From Paracoccus sp. (in: a-proteobacteria) (GTDB lineage: Bacteria > Pseudomonadota > Alphaproteobacteria > Rhodobacterales > Rhodobacteraceae): a DNA stretch of 64,000 nt. Both the position numbers and the translations under genes were made by a program. A model generated the notes under the pieces. The model searched no databases, had not been told where the DNA came from, and saw only the letters and a program-made list of their open reading frames with translations. Below, piece after piece: positions 18,524-27,014 of the stretch (position 1 is the stretch's first letter; each line of letters begins with the position of its first letter). The stretch lies in assembly GCF_030538495.1 (NCBI RefSeq), contig NZ_JAUNTW010000006.1, positions 94,008-158,007 of the forward strand, written 5' to 3'.

Positions 18524-19816
18524 ATGGCCCTGGACGCCCCGACCCCGATCGCGCCCTATGATGCGCCGGAAAAAGATTTGTATGCTGTGGGCGAAATGCC
18601 CCCTCTGGGCTTTGTTCCCAAACAGATGCACGCATGGGCCATTCGCCGCGACCGGCATGGCGAACCCGAACAGGCCATGCTGCAAGAGGTGGTGGACGTT
18701 CCCGACATCGACAGCCACGAAGTGCTGGTTCTGGTGATGGCGGCGGGTGTGAATTACAACGGGATCTGGGCCGGTCTGGGCCAGCCGATCAGCCCCTTTG
18801 ATGGCCATGGCGCGCCGTTTCACATTGCGGGGTCGGATGCCTCCGGCATCGTCTGGGCCGTCGGCAGCAAGGTGAAACGCTGGAAGGTCGGTGACGAAGT
18901 GGTCATCCACTGCAACCAAGACGACGGCGACGACGAACATTGCAACGGCGGCGACCCGATGCACAGCCCCAGCCAGCGGATTTGGGGTTACGAAACCCCC
19001 GACGGGTCATTCGCGCAATTCACCCGTGTGCAGGCGCAGCAATTGATGCCCCGCCCGCGTCACCTGACCTGGGAAGAGTCGGCCTGTTACACTCTGACGC
19101 TGGCCACGGCCTATCGGATGCTGTTCGGCCATGAACCGCACGAACTGAAGCCCGGCATGAATGTGCTGGTCTGGGGTGCCTCGGGCGGTTTGGGATCCTA
19201 TGCCATTCAGCTGATCAACGCGGCGGGCGGCAACGCCATCGGCGTGATTTCCGAAGAAGACAAACGCGATTTCGTTCTGGGTCTGGGCGCCAAGGGCGTG
19301 ATCAACCGCAAAGAATTCAACTGCTGGGGCCAACTGCCCAAGGTGAACACCCCCGAATACAAAGAATGGTTCACCGAGGCGCGCAAATTCGGCAAGGCCA
19401 TCTGGGACATCACCGGCAAAGGCAACAATGTGGACATCGTGTTTGAACATCCGGGCGAAGCGACGTTTCCCGTGTCCACGCTGGTCTGCAAAAAAGGCGG
19501 CATGATCGTGATCTGCGCCGGGACCACCGGGTTCAACTGCACCTTTGACGTGCGCTATCTGTGGATGCACCAGAAGCGCGTTCAGGGCAGCCACTTCGCG
19601 CATTTGAAACAGGCCAGTGCCGCGAACCAGCTGATGCTGGAACGCCGTCTGGACCCTTGCATGTCCGAGGTGTTCCCATGGGCCGAAATCCCGCAGGCGC
19701 ATACGAAAATGTATAAAAACCAGCACAAACCCGGCAATATGGCCGTGCTGGTGCAATCGCCCGTCACCGGCCTGCGCACGTTCGAAGACGCGCTAGAGGC
19801 CGGTCCCAAGGGCTGA
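18524..19816 (+). CDS. ccr: Crotonyl-CoA carboxylase/reductase
   Basis: A 430-residue NADPH-dependent enzyme that reductively carboxylates crotonyl-CoA to ethylmalonyl-CoA, the signature step of the ethylmalonyl-CoA pathway. It is an MDR-superfamily protein with an N-terminal catalytic domain (PPLGFVPKQMHAWAIRRDRHG, FHIAGSDASGIVWAVG) and a Rossmann domain with VWGASGGLGSYAIQLINAAGG. Segments CNQDDGDDEHCNGGDPM and CAGTTGFNCTFDVRYLWMHQKR are characteristic of this enzyme rather than ordinary quinone reductases. The ATG at 18524 follows a strong GAAGGAGA site. Its product is epimerised and then taken by Ecm, which is coded about 1.3 kb away on the other strand. Confidence 0.97.
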   Translation: MALDAPTPIAPYDAPEKDLYAVGEMPPLGFVPKQMHAWAIRRDRHGEPEQAMLQEVVDVPDIDSHEVLVLVMAAGVNYNGIWAGLGQPISPFDGHGAPFHIAGSDASGIVWAVGSKVKRWKVGDEVVIHCNQDDGDDEHCNGGDPMHSPSQRIWGYETPDGSFAQFTRVQAQQLMPRPRHLTWEESACYTLTLATAYRMLFGHEPHELKPGMNVLVWGASGGLGSYAIQLINAAGGNAIGVISEEDKRDFVLGLGAKGVINRKEFNCWGQLPKVNTPEYKEWFTEARKFGKAIWDITGKGNNVDIVFEHPGEATFPVSTLVCKKGGMIVICAGTTGFNCTFDVRYLWMHQKRVQGSHFAHLKQASAANQLMLERRLDPCMSEVFPWAEIPQAHTKMYKNQHKPGNMAVLVQSPVTGLRTFEDALEAGPKG

Positions 19817-19821
19817 CAAAC

Positions 19822-19850
19822 GCGGAACGGGCCGTCACGGCCCGTTCCGC
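19822..19850 (+). terminator. Hairpin after ccr
   Basis: A perfect 12-bp stem (19822-19833 with 19839-19850) with a five-base loop begins six bases after the ccr stop codon. It lacks a T run. Confidence 0.7.
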
Positions 19851-19921
19851 CGCTATGGCATGGGGGAACCCTGACCCCGCCCGCGTGTTGGCCCTTGTGT
19901 GACAACGCAAAGGCCCAGCCC

Positions 19922-21259
19922 ATGACCAAAGACCTGACCGCCATCACCGACGCCATCATCGCGCGCAATCCGGGCGAAGATGACTTTCATCAGGCGCTGC
20001 GGCAGGTTCTGGCCAGCCTGCAACCTTTGGTCAAAAAACACCCCGATTATCTGGATCACGCGCTGATTCAGCGCATTTGCGAACCCGAACGCCAGATCAT
20101 CTTTCGCGTGCCATGGGTGGATGACGACCATCAGGTGCAGGTCAATCGCGGCTTTCGGGTGCAATACAGTTCCGCCTTGGGTCCGTATAAGGGCGGGCTG
20201 CGGTTTGATCCGGGCCTGACGCTGGGGACGGTGAAATTTCTGGGCTTTGAACAGATGTTCAAAAACGCGCTGACCGGGCTGCCCATCGGCGCGGGCAAAG
20301 GCGGCGCGGATTTTGACCCGCACGGCCGGTCCGAGGACGAAGTGATGCGGTTCTGCCAGTCCTTCATCACCGAAATGTGGCGGCATCTGGGCGATGACAT
20401 CGACATTCCCGCCGGCGACAAAGGCGTAGGCGAACGCGAAGTCGGATTTATGTTCGGCCATTACCGCCGCCTGACAAACCGGTCCGAGAACGGCGTCATC
20501 ACCGGCAAGGCGCTGACGCTGGGCGGTCTGCGCGGCCGGGCCGAGGCCACGGGCTACGGCACCGTCTTTTTTCTGCAACGGATGCTGGAAACGCATAACG
20601 ACAATTTGGACGGCAAAACCTGCATCGTGTCGGGGGCGGGCGATGTGTCGATCTATGCCATTGAAAAGATACGCGATGCGGGCGGTGTGGTGCGGGCCTG
20701 TTCCGACAGCGGCGGCTTTGTTCAGGACGATGACGGCATCGACGTAGAATTGCTGAAACAGGTCAAACAGGATCAGGGGGAATCGCTGGCCGCCTATGCC
20801 AAGACCCGCAAAAACGCGCGGTTTCACAAAGACAAAACCCCGTGGGGCGTGGCCTGCGACATCGCCATTCCCGCCGCCACCGAAAACGAACTGGACGCCG
20901 CCGACGCCGCACGCCTGATCAAAAACGGCGTGAACATCGTGGCCGAGGGCGCGAATATGCCCTGCACCGCCGACGCGACCGACGCCTTTCGCAAAGCGGG
21001 CGTGCTGTTCGCCCCGGCCAAGGCCGCCAATGCGGGCGGGGTCGCCGCATCGGTGCTGGAAATGCAGCAAAACGCCACGCTGGACGACTGGGACCGCGAC
21101 CGCACCAACCGCCATCTGCAACGGATCATGACCGATCTGCACGACACCTGCACCAGCACCGCCGCCGAATATGGCAATGGCGATGATTACATGCTGGGCG
21201 CCAATATCGCGGGGTTTCAGCGCGTGGCGCGGGCGATGCGCGCCATGGGGGTGGTGTGA
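19922..21259 (+). CDS. gdhA: NADP-specific glutamate dehydrogenase
   Basis: A 445-residue enzyme that aminates 2-oxoglutarate to glutamate; E. coli GdhA is 447 residues. The substrate domain has YSSALGPYKGGLRFDP, FLGFEQMFKNALTGLPIGAGKGGADFDP (catalytic Lys in GKGG) and DIDIPAGDKGVGEREVGFMFG. The dinucleotide-binding loop reads SGAGDVSIYAIEKI, with Asp where the usual GxGNV has Asn. The C-terminal VAEGANMPCTADA and FAPAKAANAGGVAASVLEM are typical. The ATG at 19922 is taken, although an in-frame GTG at 19895 exists. NADP specificity is inferred from overall similarity to the GdhA class. Confidence 0.93.
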   Translation: MTKDLTAITDAIIARNPGEDDFHQALRQVLASLQPLVKKHPDYLDHALIQRICEPERQIIFRVPWVDDDHQVQVNRGFRVQYSSALGPYKGGLRFDPGLTLGTVKFLGFEQMFKNALTGLPIGAGKGGADFDPHGRSEDEVMRFCQSFITEMWRHLGDDIDIPAGDKGVGEREVGFMFGHYRRLTNRSENGVITGKALTLGGLRGRAEATGYGTVFFLQRMLETHNDNLDGKTCIVSGAGDVSIYAIEKIRDAGGVVRACSDSGGFVQDDDGIDVELLKQVKQDQGESLAAYAKTRKNARFHKDKTPWGVACDIAIPAATENELDAADAARLIKNGVNIVAEGANMPCTADATDAFRKAGVLFAPAKAANAGGVAASVLEMQQNATLDDWDRDRTNRHLQRIMTDLHDTCTSTAAEYGNGDDYMLGANIAGFQRVARAMRAMGVV

Positions 21260-21287
21260 ATTTAGGCGTTTCTAACCGTCTCTAACC

Positions 21288-21313
21288 CTGTATAACACAT
21301 CCACCTTATACAG
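21288..21313. promoter_or_regulatory. Inverted repeat just upstream of the ATPase/helicase pair
   Basis: ctgtataa (21288-21295) and ttatacag (21306-21313) are perfect inverted copies separated by ten bases, ending 16 bases before the ATPase start codon. A direct repeat of TCTAACC lies immediately upstream (near 21270-21288). The 26-base symmetric element looks like an operator for a dimeric repressor. Confidence 0.45.
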
Positions 21314-21329
21314 CCGCAGATTTGGTTAG

Positions 21330-22496
21330 ATGGACCCTGTTCGCAATCCCTTTGCCCCCGGCGCGGGCGCGCAGCCGCCGGAACTGGCGGGGCGTCACGG
21401 CGTGATCCAATCCGCCGATTTCGCCATTCAGCGCGCCCTGATGGGCCGCCCCGCCCGGTCGCAAATGCTGCTGGGCCTGCGCGGCGTGGGCAAAACCGTG
21501 CTGCTGAACCGCATCGAAACGCAGGCCAGCGATGCCGGCCACCTGACCAGCTTTATCGAAGCGCGCGAGGGTGAGCCTCTGGCCAGCCTGTTGTTTCCCG
21601 CCGCCCAACAGATCGTGCGCAAATTATCGGTGATCGAGACCGCCAAAACCGCCGGTCTGGCCGCCATGCGCGCGCTGCGCAGCTTTGCCAAGACGTTCAA
21701 GATCAGCTTTGGCGATATTTCCATTTCCGTGGACCCCGAACCGGGCGTCGCCGACAGTGGCAATCTGGAACTGGATTTACCCGAACTGTTCCTGACCATC
21801 GGTCAGGCGGCGGCCGCAGCGGGCAAGGCGTGGACCCTGCTGATCGACGAAGTGCAATATCTGAAAGAACCCGATCTGGCCGCGCTGATCGTGGCGATCC
21901 ACCGGGCCAATCAACGCAACCTGCCGATTTTGTTTTTCGGCGCCGGTCTGCCGCAGGTCGCGGCGCTGTCGGGGGATGCCAAATCCTATGCCGAACGGCT
22001 GTTTGAATACCCCGCCATCGGCGCGCTGTCCCCGGACGCCGCCACCGACGCGCTGCGCCAACCCATTCTGGACGAAGGCGAAACCATCACCGATGACGCA
22101 CTGGCGCGGATGGTGGCGGAAACGCAGGGCTATCCCTATTTCCTGCAAGAATGGGGGTTTCAGGCATGGAACGCCGCGGCCCAGTCGCCCATCACGGCGG
22201 GCGACGTGGACAGCGCCACCGAAAACGCCCTGCGCCGTCTGGATCAGGGGTTTTTCAAAGTCCGCTTTGACCGGCTGACCCCCAAAGAACGCGAATATGT
22301 CATCGCCATGGCGCGTCTGGGGGCCGGTCCCTATCGGTCGTCCGATGTGGCCGATCTGATGGGCGAAACCGCGCAAGCCTTGGGGCCACGCCGCGCCAGC
22401 ATCATCAGCAAAGGCATGATCTACAGCCCCGGCCACGGCGACATCGCCTTTACCGTGCCGTTGTTCGAGGCGTTTTTAACCCGGAATTACCTGTGA
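21330..22496 (+). CDS. AAA-family ATPase (partner of downstream helicase)
   Basis: A 388-residue P-loop ATPase with Walker A in GLRGVGKTVLLNRIE (residues about 49-63) and Walker B in WTLLIDEVQYLKEPD, followed by a sensor-like segment LPILFFGAGLPQV. After the ATPase core comes an EYPAIGALSPDAATDALRQPI segment and a helical C-terminal region (LTPKEREYVIAMARLGAGPYRSSDVADLMG) that reads like a winged-helix DNA-binding domain. It resembles the STAND/Orc1-Cdc6-like ATPases often annotated only as ATP-binding protein. It overlaps the next gene by four bases (GTGA), so it probably acts with the helicase. I do not recognise a named gene; a role in DNA handling or defence is inference. Confidence 0.75.
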   Translation: MDPVRNPFAPGAGAQPPELAGRHGVIQSADFAIQRALMGRPARSQMLLGLRGVGKTVLLNRIETQASDAGHLTSFIEAREGEPLASLLFPAAQQIVRKLSVIETAKTAGLAAMRALRSFAKTFKISFGDISISVDPEPGVADSGNLELDLPELFLTIGQAAAAAGKAWTLLIDEVQYLKEPDLAALIVAIHRANQRNLPILFFGAGLPQVAALSGDAKSYAERLFEYPAIGALSPDAATDALRQPILDEGETITDDALARMVAETQGYPYFLQEWGFQAWNAAAQSPITAGDVDSATENALRRLDQGFFKVRFDRLTPKEREYVIAMARLGAGPYRSSDVADLMGETAQALGPRRASIISKGMIYSPGHGDIAFTVPLFEAFLTRNYL

Positions 22497-24013
22497 CCTC
22501 CCCCACCCTTTCCCCCGACCAGGCCGAGGCTTGGGACGCGCTGACCGACACCTTCGCGAGCGCCGGAATTGATCTGGTGGCCGAGGAATTGCGCCCCCCC
22601 GAACCCGGCAAAGGCCGCGTCATGGCCGTGATCGGCAAGGCCGGTTCGGGCAAAACCCTGCTGCTGTCGCAGATCACGCAGGCGCTCTTGGCGGCGGGCG
22701 TCGATCTGATCAGCCCCGATTACGAACCCCGCCGCCGCAAAGACGCACGCAGCGTCGCCATTCTGGCCCCCACGAACAAAGCGGCCTTTGTGCTGCGGAT
22801 GCGCGGCGTGCCGGCCACGACGATTCACCGGATTCTGTATACCCCGGTTTATGACCCCGAATATGAAAACATCGCGGAATGGCTGACCGGCACCGGCGAC
22901 CGCCCCGCGATCGAAGGGCTGTCGGACACCGCACTGGACCGGGCCAAGGCGTTTTATGATCTGCACGCCTCGATCCCCGGCGCTTTGGCGGCGGCGGGGC
23001 TGCGCGGGTCGGACTTTATCCGGGGCTGGAAACGCCGCGACGAAGGGCTGGATATCGGCCTGATCGACGAAGCGTCGATGCTGGACGAAAAGCAATTCGA
23101 CGATCTGCGCGAGATTTTCCCGGTGCTGGTGCTGTTTGGCGACCCGGCGCAGCTGGCCCCGGTGGGGCTGTCGGGGGAAATGGTGTTCGACCGTCTGGCC
23201 GCGCCGCAACGGCTGGTCCTGAACCGCATCCACCGGCAGGCGGGCGACAACCCGATTCTGGATTTGGCCCACGCACTGGCCGACGACGCCTTAGGTTTTG
23301 ATGATTTTGAACGGCTGATCCGTCAGGCCGCCGCCCGCGATGACCGCGTGGTCTGGGCCGAACGCGTCGAAAGCGATCTGATGGCGCGCAGCCCGGTTCT
23401 GGTCTGGCGGAACGCCACGCGCATCCGGCTGATCCACGCATTCCGAACCGCCTATGGCGCGCCGGGCGATGCGCTGTTGCCGGGCGAGCCGCTGATCTGC
23501 GACGGGCTGGAACTGCCGCTGAAGCATCGCAAAAAACGCATCGACCTTGAGGCGCGCGGCCTGATCAAAGGCGCGCAGGTCGTTTACCTTGGCCCCGGCC
23601 GCAAACCCGGTTTTTCCCGCCTGCACGTCATCGGGGCCGAGGATCCGCGCCTGTCCGCCGCCAGCATCGTGAAAATCGAAATGCCGGATGAGGACGAACC
23701 CTTTATCCCCTATGCCGCGCGGATGGGGGCGGCGTTCCTGCACGGCGCGGCGGTCACGATCCACAAAGCCCAAGGGTCGCAATGGCCCGATGTGCAGGTC
23801 TTTGGCCCCGACATCAGCGCCGCCGCTTGGTCCAACCGGTCCGAGGCCGGCATCCCTCTGTGGAAACGCCTGACCTATGTGGCGATCACGCGGGCGCAGG
23901 AACGGCTGTTCTGGATCACCCGCGCGCGTCTGGCCCGCCCCGCCGGACCGCTGACCACCGACGACCTGACCGCCCCCGTGGCCGATCTGTCGCTGGAATC
24001 CGACCCGTCGTAA
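22493..24013 (+). CDS. Superfamily 1 DNA helicase, RecD/Dda-like
   Basis: A 506-residue protein with SF1 helicase motifs in order: Walker A VIGKAGSGKTLLLSQI (near residues 44-59), motif Ia APTNKAAFVL, Walker B IGLIDEASMLDE, motif III LFGDPAQLAPVG, LNRIHRQ (motif IV region), and TIHKAQGSQWPDV with VAITRAQERLFW (motifs V and VI). The length is close to that of T4 Dda and well below RecD or TraI. Translation begins at GTG 22493, overlapping the ATPase stop codon. It is followed by a terminator hairpin and the dispersed repeat. Unwinding polarity and partner cannot be read from the sequence. Confidence 0.85.
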   Translation: MTSPTLSPDQAEAWDALTDTFASAGIDLVAEELRPPEPGKGRVMAVIGKAGSGKTLLLSQITQALLAAGVDLISPDYEPRRRKDARSVAILAPTNKAAFVLRMRGVPATTIHRILYTPVYDPEYENIAEWLTGTGDRPAIEGLSDTALDRAKAFYDLHASIPGALAAAGLRGSDFIRGWKRRDEGLDIGLIDEASMLDEKQFDDLREIFPVLVLFGDPAQLAPVGLSGEMVFDRLAAPQRLVLNRIHRQAGDNPILDLAHALADDALGFDDFERLIRQAAARDDRVVWAERVESDLMARSPVLVWRNATRIRLIHAFRTAYGAPGDALLPGEPLICDGLELPLKHRKKRIDLEARGLIKGAQVVYLGPGRKPGFSRLHVIGAEDPRLSAASIVKIEMPDEDEPFIPYAARMGAAFLHGAAVTIHKAQGSQWPDVQVFGPDISAAAWSNRSEAGIPLWKRLTYVAITRAQERLFWITRARLARPAGPLTTDDLTAPVADLSLESDPS

Positions 24014-24029
24014 CTGCGTCCCGCGACCG

Positions 24030-24084
24030 CCGGGGGTTTCACACCCCCGGACCCCCGTGGGATATTTTTGCACAGAAGATAAAG
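24030..24084 (+). repeat. Dispersed intergenic repeat, copy C1, with terminator hairpin
   Basis: A hairpin with an 8-bp stem (24030-24037 with 24043-24050) directly follows the helicase gene, then the core gatatttttgcacagaagat (24061-24080) in plus orientation. Confidence 0.8.
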
Positions 24085-24092
24085 CGGGCCGC

Positions 24093-24158
24093 CTCTTTCA
24101 TCTTGGCCCAAATATCCCGGGGGGAATCCGCGGCACGCGGATGGGGGGCTGGCCCCCC
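24093..24158 (-). repeat. Dispersed intergenic repeat, copy C2 (minus orientation)
   Basis: On the minus strand this reads as the variant core atatttgggccaagatgaaag. On the plus strand the core is followed by an atccgcg-gca-cgcggat stem (24126-24142) and GGGGGG-CTGG-CCCCCC (24143-24158). C1 and C2 face each other only eight bases apart. Confidence 0.8.
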
Positions 24159-24215
24159 TGCCCGCTTGCGTCTGGGCGCAGGTCGCGCAAGACTGTGCCA
24201 AAAGGATACCATCCC

Positions 24216-24809
24216 ATGACCGACACCCTGCCTGACCGCACGACCGATCGCCTGACTCAGGCCCTGACCGCGATTGATGCCGCCAATGCCGCCGATCCGA
24301 CGCAGGTGGATGGGCAGCCTGCGGCGTTGATCTATGGTCAGCGGATGACGGCGGAACAGGACCGTCTGTTTCCCGACGCGCCCGATGTGCTGCGCATTGC
24401 CTGCCGGGGGCAGCATATCGAACGCTGGTTGTTGCCACGCAGCGATTTTCCCATGGACCGGGCGGGGTATTTCGCCTGGCGTCAGGAACAGGGGCGGCGT
24501 CATGCCGAACGGGTGGCGGGGATTATGGCGGATGCGGGCTATGATAGCGACGTCACCGATCAGGCGCGGCAGATGCTGACCAAACAGGGGATCAAGCGCG
24601 ACCCCTTGGTTCAGGCGCTTGAGGATGTGGCCTGTTTCACCTTTATCCGCTGGTATCTGGGCGATTTTATGGCCGAACAGCCGGATGAGAAAATGCCCCG
24701 TATCATTGAACGCACGGCGCGGAAAATGTCGGCCGAGGCCCGCGCACGGGCTGTGCGTGAGTTTCCCATGCCGGACCATTTCGCGGCGCTGTTCCGGGGG
24801 GCCTGTTGA
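24216..24809 (+). CDS. DUF4202 family protein
   Basis: A 197-residue soluble protein of the DUF4202 family, whose biochemical role is not established. Visible conserved-looking parts are IDAANAADPTQVDGQPAALIYGQRM, RGQHIERWLLPRSDFPMDRAGYFAWR and LEDVACFTFIRWYLGDFM; the repeated His, Arg and Trp residues suggest an HD-like helical fold, which is an inference. The ATG at 24216 follows AAAAGGA. It shares one base with the next gene's start (TGATG) and is the first gene of a three-gene unit ending in tryptophan 2,3-dioxygenase. Confidence 0.75.
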   Translation: MTDTLPDRTTDRLTQALTAIDAANAADPTQVDGQPAALIYGQRMTAEQDRLFPDAPDVLRIACRGQHIERWLLPRSDFPMDRAGYFAWRQEQGRRHAERVAGIMADAGYDSDVTDQARQMLTKQGIKRDPLVQALEDVACFTFIRWYLGDFMAEQPDEKMPRIIERTARKMSAEARARAVREFPMPDHFAALFRGAC

Positions 24810-25483
24810 TGCGCGCGATTATTGTGGCGCATGGCCAGCCCGGCGATCCGGGGCCGCAGGAACAGGCGTTGCAGGTGCTGGCCGCGCAGGTGGCGGCCTG
24901 CAACCCCGGCTGTCCCGTCCATGGCGCGACCTTGGCCATGCCCGGCGCGTTGCGCGTGGCGGAACCCGGCGATCTGATCTATCCCATGTTCATGGCCGAG
25001 GGCTGGTTTACCCGCAGCGAATTGCCCCGCCGGCTGGAGCAGGCGGGCGTTCGCGATGTGCGCATCCTGCGGCCCTTCGGGGCGGATGCCGCGCTGCCGG
25101 GGCTGATCCGTGCGATTGCCACCCGCGCCGCCGCCGAACAGGGGTGGACGCCGCGCGACACCACGCTGCTGCTGTCGGCGCATGGGTCGCAGCGGTCGCA
25201 GGCCAGCCATGACATCACGCAATCACTCGCCCGTGCTGTCGCGCCTTATTTCGCGCATGTGGTCACGGGGTTTGTGGAACAGGAACCCTATGTCGCCGAT
25301 GCCGCGCGGGATTTGGGTCGCGCGGTGCATCTGCCTCTGTTCGCGCTGTCGGCGGAACATGTCACCGATGACCTGCCCGAGGCTTTGGACGCGGCGGGCT
25401 TTGACGGGGTGCGTCTGGACCCCATCGGATTGGCACCCGAAACCCCCGGCCTGATTGCAACGGCCATCCGGGGGCAGCGATGA
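24809..25483 (+). CDS. CbiX/SirB-like sirohydrochlorin chelatase family protein
   Basis: A 224-residue protein with two related halves, each opening with a chelatase-type histidine motif: [11 protein letters not shown] at the N-terminus and [12 protein letters not shown] at about residue 125. Long-form CbiX/SirB proteins insert cobalt or iron into sirohydrochlorin. The first motif (HGQP rather than HGS) is atypical, so activity may have drifted. It is not next to cobalamin or siroheme genes; instead it lies between a DUF4202 gene and tryptophan 2,3-dioxygenase, a heme enzyme, overlapping the latter by four bases. A role in supplying or sensing a metal or tetrapyrrole for that enzyme is inference. 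Confidence 0.75.
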   Translation: MRAIIVAHGQPGDPGPQEQALQVLAAQVAACNPGCPVHGATLAMPGALRVAEPGDLIYPMFMAEGWFTRSELPRRLEQAGVRDVRILRPFGADAALPGLIRAIATRAAAEQGWTPRDTTLLLSAHGSQRSQASHDITQSLARAVAPYFAHVVTGFVEQEPYVADAARDLGRAVHLPLFALSAEHVTDDLPEALDAAGFDGVRLDPIGLAPETPGLIATAIRGQR

Positions 25484-26301
25484 CCATCAACCCAGCCGAT
25501 GACGGCGCGCGCATGTCCTTTGACGGACGGATGAGTTATGGCGATTATCTGGGGCTGGATGCGGTGCTGGACGCGCAGCATCCGCTGTCGCCCGCGCATG
25601 ATGAAATGCTGTTCATCATTCAGCATCAGACCAGTGAATTATGGATGAAGCTGGCCCTGCATGAAATGGCCGCCGCGCGGATCGCGATTCAGGCGGGCGA
25701 TCTGCAACCGGCGTTCAAAATGCTGACCCGCGTGTCCCGGATTATGGAACAGTTGAACAACGCCTGGGATGTTTTGCGCACCATGACGCCCAGCGAATAC
25801 ACGCAGTTTCGCCCCTATCTGGCGGAAAGCAGCGGGTTTCAGTCCTTTCAATACCGGATGATCGAATTTGTGGCGGGCAATCGCAATATGGCGATGATCG
25901 GGCCGCATGATCACCGCCCCGAACTGGCTGATGCTCTGCGGGCCGAGGCCGCGCAACCGTCGCTGTATGATGTGGTTCTGGCGCGGCTGGCAGGGGCGGG
26001 TTTTGACGTGCCGCCGCGCGACCGGCTGGATGTGCCGCATCAGCCCGACCCACAGGCGCGGGCGGCGTGGATCGCGGTTTACAATGACCCGGTGACGCAT
26101 TGGGATCTGTATCAACTGGCCGAAAAGCTGGTTGATTTCGAAGATTATTTCCGTCGTTGGCGATTCAACCATGTGACCACGGTGGAACGCATTATCGGGT
26201 TCAAACGCGGATCGGGCGGCACGTCGGGGGTGAATTACCTGCGCCGGATGCTGGATGTCGTGCTGTTTCCGGATCTGTGGGAATTGCGCACCGATCTGTG
26301 A
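25480..26301 (+). CDS. kynA: Tryptophan 2,3-dioxygenase
   Basis: A 273-residue heme-dependent enzyme that opens the indole ring of L-tryptophan to N-formylkynurenine, the first step of the kynurenine pathway. Family marks are [36 protein letters not shown], PFQxR-type substrate residues in [13 protein letters not shown], and the heme-ligand histidine in [23 protein letters not shown]. Length matches bacterial TDO. It overlaps the chelatase-like gene by ATGA and converges on the GNAT gene with only five bases between stop codons. No other kynurenine-pathway gene is in the window. Confidence 0.95.
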   Translation: MTINPADDGARMSFDGRMSYGDYLGLDAVLDAQHPLSPAHDEMLFIIQHQTSELWMKLALHEMAAARIAIQAGDLQPAFKMLTRVSRIMEQLNNAWDVLRTMTPSEYTQFRPYLAESSGFQSFQYRMIEFVAGNRNMAMIGPHDHRPELADALRAEAAQPSLYDVVLARLAGAGFDVPPRDRLDVPHQPDPQARAAWIAVYNDPVTHWDLYQLAEKLVDFEDYFRRWRFNHVTTVERIIGFKRGSGGTSGVNYLRRMLDVVLFPDLWELRTDL

Positions 26302-26306
26302 CGCAA

Positions 26307-27014
26307 TCAGTCCCGCATCAGGTAATCATAGGCACCCGCAACCTGAAACCCCAGCCCGTCATACAGCGCGCGGGCGGCGATGTTGCCCGTCCCCACGGCC
26401 AGGGCCACCTGCGACGCCCCGCGTTCCGCCCCCCAGAACGCGGCCTGTCGCATCATCCATCCGGCCAGACCGCTGCGGCGAAATTCGGGCAGCACGATCA
26501 GCGCGTGGACCATCACCACGCCGTCATGATGCCCGACAAAGGCGGTTCCGGCGGCGCGGTCGTTGATGCGGCCAAGGATCGACACTTTATCGCCTGCGAC
26601 CCGCGCCATCACGTCGCGGCGCGCGGGGCCGAAATCGCCCGCATCCCACAGATCGCGCTGAATCGCCAAAGGTGGCCAGACCGGAATCGCGGTCACCGGC
26701 GGCAAAGCCTGATCGGTCAGCGCCGCCACCGGGGCCGTCATCAGCAACGCCCCGTCATGGCGGCGATAGCCGCGCGCGATCAGCGCATCGCGCAGCGCCG
26801 CGTCATCGGCCATCACGCGAAACAACGCGGGCTGGCCCCAGCGGCGATGCGCGGCCTCGGCCTGGGCGATGTCGTCCAGCGTCGGGTCGCTGACAGGCAC
26901 AGCGGACCGGACACGTTCGCCCGCCCCGGTGCCGCGCGCCACGCGAAACGCGCCGGCCGTTGCGTATTCAACCGCGGGCCATGTCGCGTCAAAGGCGGCC
27001 CAGACCGCGTTCAC
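26307..27014 (-). CDS. GNAT family N-acetyltransferase
   Basis: A 235-residue protein with a C-terminal GNAT fold: VMVHALIVLPEFRRSGLAGWMMRQA contains the acetyl-CoA pyrophosphate-binding R-x-x-G-x-A/G motif, followed by QVALAVGTGNIAARALYDGLGFQ, a standard GNAT ending. The N-terminal 120 residues show no motif I recognise. The start is GTG at 27014 (VNAVWAAFD), overlapping the stop of the upstream CinA-like gene as GTGA; a longer open frame upstream is antisense-like and arginine-rich. The acceptor substrate is unknown. Confidence 0.82.
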   Translation of the reverse strand: MNAVWAAFDATWPAVEYATAGAFRVARGTGAGERVRSAVPVSDPTLDDIAQAEAAHRRWGQPALFRVMADDAALRDALIARGYRRHDGALLMTAPVAALTDQALPPVTAIPVWPPLAIQRDLWDAGDFGPARRDVMARVAGDKVSILGRINDRAAGTAFVGHHDGVVMVHALIVLPEFRRSGLAGWMMRQAAFWGAERGASQVALAVGTGNIAARALYDGLGFQVAGAYDYLMRD

